Below, piece by piece: positions 53,794 to 63,878 of a DNA stretch of 64,000 bases; within the stretch, counting starts at the first letter, position 1, and the number at the start of each line of letters is the position of its first letter. The translations under genes and the position numbers were made by a program. Where the stretch lies: positions 2,418,001 through 2,482,000 of the forward strand of contig NC_013595.1 of the NCBI RefSeq assembly GCF_000024865.1, in the 5' to 3' direction. The notes under the pieces were generated by a model. That model was not told where the DNA came from. It saw nothing but the letters and a program-made list of their open reading frames with translations, and did no database searches. This stretch comes from Streptosporangium roseum DSM 43021. Its GTDB lineage: Bacteria; Actinomycetota; Actinomycetes; Streptosporangiales; Streptosporangiaceae.

Positions 53794-53820
53794 ACTTATA
53801 GGAAACTTTCCTTTAAGTTT
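53794..53820. promoter_or_regulatory. 27-bp near-perfect palindrome upstream of chitinase
   Basis: The 13-bp core AGGAAA-C-TTTCCT is perfect, and outer arms AACTTAT / TTAAGTT extend it with one mismatch pair. It lies 14 bp before the chitinase ATG. This size and place fit a sugar-responsive repressor (LacI or ROK). Confidence 0.65.
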
Positions 53821-53939
53821 TCCCGGATCGTAGACCTGGGCGAACTGAGCGTCAACGGTCTTCCGTGGATTTGCCGCATAGCGGTCAACGGAGCGTGCGA
53901 TCCCTTCCGCCGCACGATCTCGCAGCCGCCCTGGCCGCC

Positions 53940-54075
53940 GTACGGCTCCGCGATGAGTGAACGCGCCGCCGTGCGGCTCTGCGGTTGGTGGGTGCGCCGA
54001 GGTCCGGCTCCGGGATCGGTGGGCGCGCCGCCGTACGGCTCCGGGATCGGTGGGCGCGCCGGGGTCCGGCGCGGA
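53940..54075. repeat. 31-bp degenerate repeats upstream of hemW
   Basis: Units like GGCTCCGGGATCGGTGGGCG recur with period about 31 (clear copies at 54006 and 54037, weaker ones before and after). They lie in the 338-bp gap between the divergent chitinase and hemW genes, where no gene is seen. Confidence 0.75.
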
Positions 54076-54118
54076 GCCGCGGTCCGGGCATCGCGGCCGG
54101 AGCGGCAGACTTGGTGTC

Positions 54119-55330
54119 GTGCCATCCACTCTTCCCGACGGTGACCCCGTACCGGCCTCGGGCCGGCTCCCCGACAGCGCGCTCCACGGGCTCGGCGGGC
54201 GTCCCTTCGGTTTCTACGTCCACGTGCCCTTCTGTGTGACCCGCTGCGGTTACTGCGACTTCAACACCTACACGGCGTCCGAGCTCGGCCCCGGCGCCTC
54301 GCACAAGGACTACGCCGACACCGCCATCGACGAGGTACGGCGGGCACGGGCCAACCTGGGCGGCGCGGACCTCCCGGTCGAGACCGTGTTCTTCGGCGGA
54401 GGCACCCCCACCCTGCTGCCCGCCGGGGACCTGGTCCGGATCCTGGGCGCGATCGAGGAGGAGTTCGGGCTCGCTCCCGGCGCCGAGGTGACCACCGAGG
54501 CCAACCCCGAGTCGGTGGACCCGGCCTACCTGTCCGAGCTGCGCGGGGGCGGGTTCACCCGGATGAGCTTCGGCATGCAGAGCGCCCGCGAGCACGTGCT
54601 GGAGGTGCTGGAGCGCCGGCACACCCCCGGCCGCCCGGCGCACGCCGTACGGGAGGCCAGGGAGGCCGGGTTCGACCACGTCAACCTGGACCTGATCTAC
54701 AGCACGCCGGGGGAGAGCGACGACGACTGGCGGGCCTCGCTGGCCGCGGCGATCGAGGCCGGGCCCGACCACGTGTCCGCCTACTCGCTGATCGTGGAGG
54801 ACGGCACCAGGCTGGCGGCCAGGATCCGGCGCGGCGAGCTGCCGATGCCCGACGACGACGTGGCCGCCGACCGCTATCTCATCGCCGACGCCATGCTCGC
54901 CGAGGCCGGCTTCGAGTGGTACGAGGTGTCCAACTGGGCGACCTCGGAGGCCGGGCGCTGCCGGCACAACCTGCTCTACTGGACCGGCGGCGACTGGTGG
55001 GGCGTCGGCCCCGGCGCGCACAGCCACGTCGGCGGCACCCGCTGGTGGAACGTCAAGCATCCGGCGGCCTACGCCCGGCGCCTGGCCTCCGGCGTCTCAC
55101 CCGCGCACGCGCGCGAGGTGCTGACCGCGGAGGACAGGGCGGTGGAGCGGCTGATGCTGGAGCTCAGGCTCGTCCAGGGCTTCCCGCTCAAGGAGATCGA
55201 ACGGCCGCCGGTCGTCGCCCGGGCGCTGGCCGACGGCCTGCTGGAGATGGAGCCGTTCAAGGCGGGCCGCGCGGTGCTGACGCTGCGCGGCCGCCTGCTG
55301 GCCGACGCCCTGGTGCGCGATCTGACCTGA
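54119..55330 (+). CDS. hemW: HemW-type radical SAM haem chaperone
   Basis: 403 residues from GTG 54119 (weak SD). Radical SAM motif C39-V-T-R-C43-G-Y-C46 in FGFYVHVPFCVTRCGYCDFNTY. FFGGGTPTLL and VTTEANPESVD, SFGMQSAREHVLEVLERRH, and a C-terminal HemN-type domain. HemW transfers haem and is often misnamed as coproporphyrinogen oxidase. It lies in its usual place between lepA and hrcA. Confidence 0.94.
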   Translation: MPSTLPDGDPVPASGRLPDSALHGLGGRPFGFYVHVPFCVTRCGYCDFNTYTASELGPGASHKDYADTAIDEVRRARANLGGADLPVETVFFGGGTPTLLPAGDLVRILGAIEEEFGLAPGAEVTTEANPESVDPAYLSELRGGGFTRMSFGMQSAREHVLEVLERRHTPGRPAHAVREAREAGFDHVNLDLIYSTPGESDDDWRASLAAAIEAGPDHVSAYSLIVEDGTRLAARIRRGELPMPDDDVAADRYLIADAMLAEAGFEWYEVSNWATSEAGRCRHNLLYWTGGDWWGVGPGAHSHVGGTRWWNVKHPAAYARRLASGVSPAHAREVLTAEDRAVERLMLELRLVQGFPLKEIERPPVVARALADGLLEMEPFKAGRAVLTLRGRLLADALVRDLT

Positions 55331-55382
55331 GAGCCGTCGGCGGGGTCCTGGGGACGTGTGACGGCCGGGCACGCGTCCCTGA

Positions 55383-56132
55383 TCAGCTGACGAAGCGGAT
55401 GTTCAGCGGATAGCGGTACCTCTCGCCCCGGTTGGCCGCGACGGCGGCGACGATCATCAAGATGAGCGACCCGATCCACACCACGAACATCAGGACGAAG
55501 CCGATCAGCACGAACGCCAGGACCCAGGAGACGAAGTAGGCGATCATCAGGGTGAGCTGGAAGTTGAGCGCCTCGGCCGCCTGATCCCGCACGTAGGGGG
55601 AGTCGTCCTTCTTCGCGAGATACACCACCAGCGGGCCGACGAACCAGGTCAGCAGGCCCAGCAGATGGGCGAGCATGGCCATGGTGGTGTCGTCGCCGCC
55701 GGGCCGCGGGCCGTAGGTCCCCGGTGGCGCCGGGTATCCGTAGCCGGGCGGCGGGCCGTAGGCGCCGGGCGGCGGGTACGCCCCCTGGTAGCCGCTCTGG
55801 TAGCCGCCCTGCCGGTAGTCGTGGCCGTCCGGCCCGTACGGCGACGCGGCCTGTGGCGGGTAGCCCTGGCCGGGCTGGGTGTAACCGGGCTGGGGTGGTG
55901 GAATGTGGCCGGGCTGGGGGTAACCGGGCTGAGGTGGCTGGGTGTAACCGGGCTGGGTGTGGCCGCTCTGGGGCGGGGCGTAGCCGGGCTGGGTGTGGCC
56001 GCTCTGGGGTGGCGGGTAGACCTGGCCGGTCTGGGGCGGTGGGGTGTGGCCGGGCTGGGACGGCCGGCCGGTGTGCCTGGTGGACTCGTCGTCCGCGGAC
56101 CCGGGCCGCGGTTCCTCGGGACTGTCGCTCAT
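55383..56132 (-). CDS. DUF4870 membrane protein with Pro/Gln-rich repeats
   Basis: 249 residues from ATG 56132 with AGGAGGGG upstream. The N-terminal half is a low-complexity region with QPGYTQPP / PPPQSGHTQPGY repeats; the C-terminal half is DUF4870 (MAMLAHLLGLLTWFVGPLVVYLAKKDDSPYVRDQAAEALNFQLT, three helices). Function unknown. Its ATG overlaps the DUF3097 stop by ATGA. Confidence 0.9.
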   Translation of the reverse strand: MSDSPEEPRPGSADDESTRHTGRPSQPGHTPPPQTGQVYPPPQSGHTQPGYAPPQSGHTQPGYTQPPQPGYPQPGHIPPPQPGYTQPGQGYPPQAASPYGPDGHDYRQGGYQSGYQGAYPPPGAYGPPPGYGYPAPPGTYGPRPGGDDTTMAMLAHLLGLLTWFVGPLVVYLAKKDDSPYVRDQAAEALNFQLTLMIAYFVSWVLAFVLIGFVLMFVVWIGSLILMIVAAVAANRGERYRYPLNIRFVS

Positions 56133-56971
56133 GACCCCTCCTGATGAGTGCGGGGCTGGCCATCCTCGCCGGGAACCGTCACGAAGTCGATCAGTTCCTC
56201 GACCGGGCCGAGAAGCTCCGGCTCCAGATCGGCGTAGGTGGTCACCGATCCGAGAATGCGGCGCCATGCGTCACCGGGCTCCAGACCCCAGCCCAGCGCG
56301 GCGATGACCCCTTCCTTCCAGGGTACGCCGCGCGGCACCGACGGCCAGGAGGCGATCTTCAGCACCGAGGGCTTGACCGCCTGCCAGACGTCGACGAACG
56401 GGTGCCCGACGATCAGCACGTGCGGTGAGGAGACCTGGGCGGCGATCCGGCTCTCCTTCGAGCCGGGGACCAGGTGGTCGACGAGCACGCCCAGGCGGCG
56501 GCCGGGACCGGGCTCGAACTCCTCGACGATCGAGGGCAGGTGGTCGACCCCCTCGAGATACTCCACGACCACACCCTCCACCCGGAGGTCGTGACCCCAG
56601 ACCTTCTCCACGAGCGCGGCGTCGTGCACGCCCTCCACGTAGATCCGGCTCTCCTTGGCCACCTGGGCCCGCAGGCCCTCCACCGCGATCGAGCCCGAGG
56701 CGCTCCGCCTCGGGCCCCGTGGCGCGGCTGCGGGCCGTACCAGCGTCACCACCTTGCCCTCCAGGAGGAACGCGGCGGGCTCCAGCGGGAACAGCCGCCG
56801 TCGCCCGAACCGGTCCTCCAGCGTGACGGCCTCCTTGTCGCAGGCCACCACGGCGCCGCAGAAGCCGCCGTCGGCGTCCTCCACGACCAGGTCGAGCTCT
56901 GCGGGGACCTGGGGGATCTTCCCCCTGAGGGGGCGCCGCCAGTCTTCCGCCAGCACGTCACGCTCGTACAT
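56129..56971 (-). CDS. DUF3097 family protein
   Basis: 280 residues from ATG 56971 (GTG 56974 directly precedes). Actinobacteria-specific family: KIPQVPAELDLVVEDADGGFCGAVVACDKEAVTLEDRFGRRRLFPLE, then ESRIYVEGVHDAALVEKVWGHDLRVEGVVVEYLEGVD and SSPHVLIVGHPFVDVWQAVKP. The middle part resembles a Toprim-like fold. It is coupled to the DUF4870 gene. Confidence 0.9.
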   Translation of the reverse strand: MYERDVLAEDWRRPLRGKIPQVPAELDLVVEDADGGFCGAVVACDKEAVTLEDRFGRRRLFPLEPAAFLLEGKVVTLVRPAAAPRGPRRSASGSIAVEGLRAQVAKESRIYVEGVHDAALVEKVWGHDLRVEGVVVEYLEGVDHLPSIVEEFEPGPGRRLGVLVDHLVPGSKESRIAAQVSSPHVLIVGHPFVDVWQAVKPSVLKIASWPSVPRGVPWKEGVIAALGWGLEPGDAWRRILGSVTTYADLEPELLGPVEELIDFVTVPGEDGQPRTHQEGS

Positions 56972-57026
56972 CACCGACCGCCCACTCTCTCGTCAGGGAT
57001 CAAGTGGACGGTAGCAAAAGCCGCGA

Positions 57027-57764
57027 TCACCTGCCGTACGGTCCCGGCTGTCCCCACTGTCCCGCGGCGGCGGCGGCCTGGCGCTTGCGGGCGCCGCTCC
57101 GCTTCACCAGCACGACGATCGTCACGATGACGGCCAGCAGGAAGCCCAGGCCCGGCACCGCGAACAGGGCGACGGCCCCGCCGACCACCGAGTCGGCGGC
57201 GAGCTCCTTGCCGACGCCGAACTTGGCGCTCGCCCCCTCGGAGGTGGTGCAGGTGAGCGGGTAGTCGCCGGCCTTGTCCACCCCCACCCGCAGGGCCAGC
57301 TCCCAGATGACGCCGTCGGAGGTAACGGTCTGGTCCAGGCTCGGCTGCTGGAGCCTGACGGCCCCCGGATCGCCCTGGATCTGGCACTCGAACTTGGTGC
57401 CCGTCGCGGCGGAGACGTAGATGGCGGGCTTGTCCGCCGGGTCGAGCTTGACCGTCACGGTCTGGCCCGGTGCGAACGAGCTGGTGGGCGCGGCGTCGGT
57501 GATCGCGCTGAAGATGCCGCCGGCGAAGCCGGCGATACCGACGATCACGCTGAGCACGAAGACGAGCCAGGCACCGACGATCCAGCCGATGCCGGGCTTG
57601 ACCTTCGTCTTCGGCGGCGGGCCCTGGGGTGCCCCGTAACCGGGAGGCGCGTATCCGTAGGGAGGGGCGCCCTGGGGCTGCTGGCCGTAGGGCTGCTGGG
57701 GGGCGCCGTAACCGGGGGCGCCGGAGTGGGCGCCCCCGGAGGGGGATACGAAATCGTTGGACAT
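57027..57764 (-). CDS. Membrane protein with Pro/Tyr-rich N-terminus
   Basis: 245 residues. The N-terminal ~50 residues are Gly/Pro/Gln/Tyr-rich, a first helix lies at ~58-85 (GWIVGAWLVFVLSVIVGIAGFAGGIF), an outside domain of about 110 residues with two Cys follows, and a second helix near residue 200-225 ends in a basic tail. The outside domain looks beta-rich. Function unknown. Confidence 0.8.
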   Translation of the reverse strand: MSNDFVSPSGGAHSGAPGYGAPQQPYGQQPQGAPPYGYAPPGYGAPQGPPPKTKVKPGIGWIVGAWLVFVLSVIVGIAGFAGGIFSAITDAAPTSSFAPGQTVTVKLDPADKPAIYVSAATGTKFECQIQGDPGAVRLQQPSLDQTVTSDGVIWELALRVGVDKAGDYPLTCTTSEGASAKFGVGKELAADSVVGGAVALFAVPGLGFLLAVIVTIVVLVKRSGARKRQAAAAAGQWGQPGPYGR

Positions 57765-57877
57765 GTCGTAAATTGTGGGGCTTGCCGCTTGTATACCGAT
57801 AGCAGTTGACTTGCTACCCGCTTGGCCCCATCATCCTGACGCCGTGTTATCGCACCCCGTGGGTTGGAGCCGTACAC

Positions 57878-57904
57878 TTGGCACTCGGGAACACAGAGTG
57901 CCAG
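57878..57904 (+). promoter_or_regulatory. CIRCE operator for hrcA-dnaJ
   Basis: TTGGCACTC-N9-GAGTGCCAG matches the CIRCE consensus TTAGCACTC-N9-GAGTGCTAA, with only the outer bases changed. It lies 44 bp before hrcA, so HrcA represses its own operon and heat relieves it. Confidence 0.93.
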
Positions 57905-57947
57905 ACCTGGCGTTTTACGTTCGGGCGCAGGCAGGGAGGTGAGCGCG

Positions 57948-58961
57948 TTGGTCGACGACCGCAAGCTGGCGGTGCTTCGCGCCATCGTCGAGGATTACGT
58001 GTCCACCAACGAGCCGGTGGGTTCCAAGGCTCTCGTCGAACGTCACAACCTCGGCGTCTCGTCGGCGACCATCCGCAACGACATGGCGGTGCTGGAGGAG
58101 CAGGGCTACATCGCCCAGCCCCACACCAGCGCCGGCCGGGTGCCCACCGACAAGGGCTACCGGCTGTTCGTCGACCGGCTCTCGCAGGTGAAGCCGTTGT
58201 CGAGCGCGGAGCGGAAGGCCATCGAGACCTTCCTCGCCGGCGCCGTGGACATCGACGACGTCGTGATGCGCACGGTGCGGCTGCTGGCGCAGCTCACCCG
58301 GCAGGTCGCCGTCGTGCAGTACCCCACGCTGACCAACTCCACGATCCGGCATGTCGAGCTGGTCCCGCTGAGCGAGCGCAGGCTGATGTTCGTGCTCATC
58401 ACCAACACCGGGCGGGTCGAGCAGCGCGTGGTCGAGCTTCCCGACGTGGTCGACGAGACCCGCGTCGCCCACCTCCGCGCGACGCTCAACGCCTGCCTGG
58501 ACGGGTGCGGGCTGGCCAGGGTCCCCGACATGGTCGCCGACCTGCCCGAACGGCTTCCGGTGGAGGACCGTCCGCTGGCGGCCACCGTCCTGTCGGTGCT
58601 GTTGGAGTCCCTCGTGGACCGGCATGATGAAAAGATCGTTTTCGCCGGGGCGGCCAACCTCGCGGGAGCCGACTTCACCGTCGGGCTCCGTGATGTGCTG
58701 GAGGCCCTGGAAGAGCAGGTGGTGCTCATGCGCCTGCTCGGTGAGACCTCCGATCTGTCGGCGCTGACGGTGCGGATCGGCTCTGAGAACCCCTACACCG
58801 GGCTCCAGGGCACGTCGCTCGTCGCCGCCGGATACGGTTCGGGGGACAAGCAACTGGCCCGGCTCGGTGTGCTGGGTCCGACGCGAATGGACTACCCGGT
58901 CACGATGGGCGCGGTGCGCGCGGTGGCACGCTACGTCAGCCAGATCCTGGCTGCATCCTAA
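57948..58961 (+). CDS. hrcA: Heat-inducible repressor HrcA
   Basis: 337 residues from TTG 57948, with GGAGG 8 nt upstream; a GTG at 57939 would overlap the ribosome site. Winged helix (RKLAVLRAIVEDYVSTNEPVGSKALVERHNLGVSSATIRNDMAVLEEQGYIAQPHTSAGRVPTDKGYRLFVD), then the HrcA dimer domain with ENPYTGLQGTSLVAAGY. It binds CIRCE. It leads the hrcA-dnaJ-rsmE operon. Confidence 0.96.
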   Translation: MVDDRKLAVLRAIVEDYVSTNEPVGSKALVERHNLGVSSATIRNDMAVLEEQGYIAQPHTSAGRVPTDKGYRLFVDRLSQVKPLSSAERKAIETFLAGAVDIDDVVMRTVRLLAQLTRQVAVVQYPTLTNSTIRHVELVPLSERRLMFVLITNTGRVEQRVVELPDVVDETRVAHLRATLNACLDGCGLARVPDMVADLPERLPVEDRPLAATVLSVLLESLVDRHDEKIVFAGAANLAGADFTVGLRDVLEALEEQVVLMRLLGETSDLSALTVRIGSENPYTGLQGTSLVAAGYGSGDKQLARLGVLGPTRMDYPVTMGAVRAVARYVSQILAAS

Positions 58962-58973
58962 GAGGTCAACTAA

Positions 58974-60116
58974 GTGGCTAAGAGCGACTACTACGGCACC
59001 CTCGGGGTGCGCCGTGACGCCAGTGCGGAAGAGATCAAGAAGGCCTACCGCCGTCTGGCGCGGGAGCTGCATCCCGACGTGAACCCCGACCCTGAGACTC
59101 AGGAGCGGTTCAAGGACATCACGCAGGCCTACGAGGTCCTGTCCGACCCCAACAAGCGCCAGATGTACGACATGGGCGCCGATCCGTTCGCCTCGGGCGC
59201 GGGTGCGGGCGCAGGAGGCTTCGGCGCGGGCTTCCCGTTCAGCGACATCATGGACGCCTTCTTCGGCGCGGCCGGCGGCGGCGGTGGCCGCGGTCCCAGG
59301 TCACGTGCCCGCCGGGGCCGCAACGCCACCATCCGGGTGGAGCTCGACCTGCGCGAGTCGGCCTTCGGCACCACCCGCGAGCTGGTCGTCGACACCGCCG
59401 TGCTCTGCGAGGTCTGCACGGGCTCCGGCGCCGCGGCCGGCACCCACCCCGACACCTGCGACATGTGCCACGGCCGGGGTGAGGTCTCCCAGGTCACCCG
59501 GTCCTTCCTCGGCCAGGTCATGACCTCCCGCCCCTGCCCCCAGTGCGGCGGGTTCGGCTCGATCATCCGCAACCCCTGCCAGGAGTGCTCCGGCGACGGC
59601 CGGGTCCGCACGCGGCGGACCATCAAGGTCCGCATCCCGGCCGGCGTGGAGGACGGCACCCACATCCAGCTCGCCGGCGAGGGTGAGATCGGCCCGGGCG
59701 GCGGCCCGCCCGGCGACCTGTTCCTGGAGATCGTCGAGCGCGCGCACGAGATCTTCGAGCGCCGGGGCGACGACCTGCACTGCACCGTGCAGATCCCGAT
59801 GACCGCCGCCGCACTCGGCACCATCCTGACCATGGAGACGCTCGACGGCGCGGAGGAGCTCGACATCCGGCCGGGGACCCAGTCCGGGCAGACCATCCCC
59901 CTCTACGGCCGCGGCGTCCAGCGCCTCAACGAGACCGGCCGCGGCGACCTGCTGATCCACGTCAACGTGGAGACCCCCTCGCGCCTCGACCCGGCCCAGG
60001 AGGAGCTCATGCGCGAGCTCGCCAAGCTCCGCGGCGAGGAGCGCCCGCCCGGCAAGTTCGCCCCTGGCCAGCAGGGGTTCTTCTCCCGGCTGCGGGATGC
60101 GTTCAATGGCCGCTGA
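58974..60116 (+). CDS. dnaJ: DnaJ chaperone (DnaJ2)
   Basis: 380 residues from GTG. J domain with the HPD motif (ELHPDVNPDP), a Gly/Phe-rich linker, four zinc CxxCxGxG repeats (CEVCTGSG, CDMCHGRG, CPQCGGFG, CQECSGDG) and the substrate-binding C-terminal domains. It partners DnaK. The gene is 12 bp after hrcA and co-regulated with it. Confidence 0.97.
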   Translation: MAKSDYYGTLGVRRDASAEEIKKAYRRLARELHPDVNPDPETQERFKDITQAYEVLSDPNKRQMYDMGADPFASGAGAGAGGFGAGFPFSDIMDAFFGAAGGGGGRGPRSRARRGRNATIRVELDLRESAFGTTRELVVDTAVLCEVCTGSGAAAGTHPDTCDMCHGRGEVSQVTRSFLGQVMTSRPCPQCGGFGSIIRNPCQECSGDGRVRTRRTIKVRIPAGVEDGTHIQLAGEGEIGPGGGPPGDLFLEIVERAHEIFERRGDDLHCTVQIPMTAAALGTILTMETLDGAEELDIRPGTQSGQTIPLYGRGVQRLNETGRGDLLIHVNVETPSRLDPAQEELMRELAKLRGEERPPGKFAPGQQGFFSRLRDAFNGR

Positions 60117-60158
60117 CAGGGACGCCTCCCGGTCGCGCCGGCCCGCCCGCACCGGCCG

Positions 60159-60890
60159 ATGACGGTCCCGGTCTTCCTGGCCGAGCCGGCCGACCTGGCC
60201 CGGGACGAGTTCACGTTCGGCGGTCCCGAGGGACGCCACGCGGCCGCCGTACGGCGGCTGCGGGCAGGGGAGCGGCTCGACCTGACCGACGGCGCGGGCA
60301 CCGTGGCCGAGTGCGTGGTCCGGGACGCGGGCCGCGACTCGCTCCGCGTCGAGGTGCTGCGCCGCTACGAGGTGGCGGCTCCGCGGCCCCGCCTGGTCGT
60401 GGTGCAGGGGCTGCCCAAGGGCGACCGGGGCGAGCTGGCCGTGGAGATGATGACCGAGGCGGGGGTCGACGTGATCGTGCCCTGGGCCGCGGCCCGGTGC
60501 GTCACCCAGTGGAAGGGCGAGCGGGCGGTCAAGTCGCTGAATCGCTGGCGTTCCACGGCGAGGGAGGCCGGCAAGCAGTCCCGCCGCTTCCACCTGCCCG
60601 AGGTGACCGAGCCCGCCACCACGGCCGGGGTCGTCGCGCTGCTGTCGGCGGCCGCCCTGGGCGTCGTGCTGCACGAGGAGGCGGCCTCCCCGCTCTCCAC
60701 CCTGGAGCTCCCCGGCGCCGGTGACATCGTCGTGGTGGTCGGCCCCGAGGGCGGGGTCGCCGATGAGGAGATCGGCGCGTTCCGCGAGGCGGGAGCGGTG
60801 CCGGCGCTGCTCGGGCCGACGGTGCTGCGCACCTCGACGGCCGGGGTCGCCGCGGCGGCGGTGCTTCAGACGCGCACCGGCCGCTGGTGA
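60159..60890 (+). CDS. rsmE: 16S rRNA m3U1498 methyltransferase
   Basis: 243 residues. N-terminal PUA-like part (FTFGGPEGRHAAAVRRLRAGERLDLTDG), then a SPOUT knot fold: PKGDRGELAVEMMTEAGVDVIVPWAAARCV, STAREAGKQSRRFHLP and VVVGPEGGVADEEIGAFREAG, the SAM-binding knot. It follows dnaJ by 42 bp, as usual. Confidence 0.96.
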   Translation: MTVPVFLAEPADLARDEFTFGGPEGRHAAAVRRLRAGERLDLTDGAGTVAECVVRDAGRDSLRVEVLRRYEVAAPRPRLVVVQGLPKGDRGELAVEMMTEAGVDVIVPWAAARCVTQWKGERAVKSLNRWRSTAREAGKQSRRFHLPEVTEPATTAGVVALLSAAALGVVLHEEAASPLSTLELPGAGDIVVVVGPEGGVADEEIGAFREAGAVPALLGPTVLRTSTAGVAAAAVLQTRTGRW

Positions 60891-60894
60891 CCCG

Positions 60895-61563
60895 CTAGCC
60901 GCCCGAGGAGACGGAGGTCGACGACTCCGTCGGCAGCGGGGCCGACTGGTCGTCGGTCGGCGGGCACTGCTCGACCGGGCACGGGTGCTCCGAGGGCGTG
61001 GTCGCCTCCGAGGGCTTCGGGGTCGGCGCCTGCGTCTCCCTGCACTCCTCGGGGAGCTCCTCGGGCTCGACCACCGTGCTGTCGGGGAGCGTCGTGGGGC
61101 AGGTGGGCGAGGGCGTGGACCTCGGGGTCGGCGTGGTCTTGGAAGTCGGCTTGGGCGTCGGCCTGGAGGTCGGCGTCGCGCTCCTGGAGTGGGTGGGCAT
61201 CGGCGCGGGCGCCGTGGTGCCGGGCCCCGGCTTGGGCACGGCCGGAAGCCGGTTGTCGCCGTTCGAGGGGGCCCGCGAGGTGGCGGACAGGTCGGGCGAG
61301 GTCGACTGGGTGAAGTTGACGTCGCCCACCTGCCGGGTCACCTGCTCACGGAACTGCGGGACCACCATGACGATGGTGGCCGCCACCAGGACGGCTCCCG
61401 CGACTGAGGCTCCGGCGCGCCACCACATCAGCCCGCGGAGCCCTCGTCTTTCTACGCGGGCACGGATGATCTCCAGACCGTCCGGGGAGGGAACGACCGA
61501 GTTCGCCTCCGCACTGAGGACACGGCGGAGCAGCTCGCCGTACTCGTCGGGGGAGTCGGTCAT
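60895..61563 (-). CDS. Sigma-factor-linked membrane protein, Pro/Thr-rich
   Basis: 222 residues. Cytoplasmic start (PDEYGELLRRVLSAEANSVVPSPDGLEIIRARVERRGLRGL), one helix (residues ~52-70), and a long low-complexity outside tail rich in Pro, Thr and Ser (PTSRPTPKPTSKTTPTPRST) with cysteines near its end. Its ATG overlaps the sigma gene stop by ATGA. The short cytoplasmic part is the likely sigma partner site. Confidence 0.8.
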   Translation of the reverse strand: MTDSPDEYGELLRRVLSAEANSVVPSPDGLEIIRARVERRGLRGLMWWRAGASVAGAVLVAATIVMVVPQFREQVTRQVGDVNFTQSTSPDLSATSRAPSNGDNRLPAVPKPGPGTTAPAPMPTHSRSATPTSRPTPKPTSKTTPTPRSTPSPTCPTTLPDSTVVEPEELPEECRETQAPTPKPSEATTPSEHPCPVEQCPPTDDQSAPLPTESSTSVSSGG

Positions 61564-62195
61564 GACAGTTGCTCCAGTGAGGTTCGTAGGGCGGCCATAC
61601 CGCGAGCCGTGTGGCTCTTGACCGCGCCCTTGCTGATACCCATCGCATGGGCGATCTGCGCTTCCGACAGGTCTCCGTAGTAGCGCAGGACCAGTGCCTC
61701 CCGCTGGCGCGCGGGCAGGCCGCGAAGGGCCTCGATGACGGCGGACCGCTCGAACTCGCCGATCGCGCCGTTCTCGGCGCTCGGCGCGTCCGGCATGCCC
61801 TTGGGGGCGTACTTCTCCACGACCGCCCGGTGCCGAAGCACCGAGCGCGATCGGTTGACGACCGATTGACGCAAGTAGGCGAGTGCCTTGTCGGTGTCGC
61901 GCAGTCGGCGCCAGGCGCCATGAATGGCGACGAACGCGTCCTGTACGACTTCCTCCGCGGTTGCCATATCGCGGACGAGCAACACAGCGAGACGCACAAG
62001 CGACCGATAGTGCGCGCTGTACAGCGCGGTAACGGCCATGTCGGCATCCCACCCGACGGGCACCGCCCCGAGCGACCTGTCGGCCACGAGGGTCTCGGTG
62101 GTCACATCAGTGGGACGCTCGGCCTTCCCAGAGGGTTTACGCTCTTCCGGTTCATTAGGGGGCATGACCCAGTCGTGTCCTCGCCAGGCGGCCAT
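61560..62195 (-). CDS. ECF sigma factor, SigE-like group
   Basis: 211 residues (ATG 62165 is an alternative start; the first ~40 residues are not conserved). Region 2: LYSAHYRSLVRLAVLLVRDMATAEEVVQDAFVAIHGAW; region 4: LRGLPARQREALVLRYYGDLSEAQIAHAMGISKGAVKSHTARGMAALRTSLEQ. The SKGAVKSHTARGMAAL helix fits the SigE-family group of actinomycetes. Its stop overlaps the Pro/Thr-rich membrane protein gene. Confidence 0.93.
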   Translation of the reverse strand: MAAWRGHDWVMPPNEPEERKPSGKAERPTDVTTETLVADRSLGAVPVGWDADMAVTALYSAHYRSLVRLAVLLVRDMATAEEVVQDAFVAIHGAWRRLRDTDKALAYLRQSVVNRSRSVLRHRAVVEKYAPKGMPDAPSAENGAIGEFERSAVIEALRGLPARQREALVLRYYGDLSEAQIAHAMGISKGAVKSHTARGMAALRTSLEQLS

Positions 62196-62321
62196 ATCGT
62201 GCGAATCGCAATGGTCTGTAGTTGTTGAAGTTTTGCATACCCACCTTATCTGCGTGGATCTTTCTTTGCTGACGATGGACCATCACCGATTGACAACGTC
62301 CGAGAGGGATAGGGTGCCTGC

Positions 62322-62675
62322 ATGGTGAGCGAAGCCGACTGTCTGTTCTGCAAGATCGTGGCCGGGGAGATCCCCGCGAAGATCGTTCATGAGACCGATC
62401 GCACGCTGGCCTTCCGGGACGTCAACCCCCAGGCCCCCACCCACGTGCTGGTGGTCCCCAAGGACCACTATCCGGACGCGGCCGCGCTGGCCGCCGCCGA
62501 CCACGGGCTCGCCGACGACGTCATCAAGGCGGCGCACGCGGTCGCCGAGCAGGAGGGCGTCGCGGCCTCGGGATACCGCCTGGTCTTCAACACCGGCGCC
62601 GGGGCGGGGCAGACCGTCTTCCACGTGCACGGACACGTGCTCGGAGGGCGCGGCCTGGCCTGGCCGCCCGGATGA
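62322..62675 (+). CDS. HIT family nucleotide-binding protein
   Basis: 117 residues. CLFCKIVAGEIPAKIVHE at the start, and the histidine triad H101-V-H103-G-H105 in TVFHVHGHVLGG. HINT-like enzymes hydrolyse adenylated substrates. It precedes phoH in the usual order; the 62196-62321 gap holds its promoter. Confidence 0.96.
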   Translation: MVSEADCLFCKIVAGEIPAKIVHETDRTLAFRDVNPQAPTHVLVVPKDHYPDAAALAAADHGLADDVIKAAHAVAEQEGVAASGYRLVFNTGAGAGQTVFHVHGHVLGGRGLAWPPG

Positions 62676-62766
62676 AACCGGCAGGCGCGATCGTGTCGAT
62701 CACGGATACGATGGCGTAGAAGTCCCACGCCGATAACTGGAGGCGAACAGGCCGAAAGGCCCGCCT

Positions 62767-63827
<1,061 letters not shown>

Positions 63828-63831
<4 letters not shown>

Positions 63832-63878
63832 GTACGAGCGAGCCGGATGGCGCGCGAGGAGCGGTGAGCGACCGATGA
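63828..63878 (+). CDS. 16-aa ORF bridging phoH and ybeY
   Basis: ATG 63828 overlaps the phoH TGA, and its own TGA (63876-63878) overlaps the ybeY ATG, both as ATGA. The peptide is MSTSEPDGARGAVSDR. GAGGAG at 63855-63860 lies inside it as the ybeY ribosome site. It may serve only to pass ribosomes from phoH to ybeY. Confidence 0.45.

Noticed and set aside
57780..57880. Possible tRNA gene before hrcA
   Set aside because: A short stretch looks T-arm-like, but no acceptor stem or anticodon arm can be drawn; the region is the CIRCE promoter.
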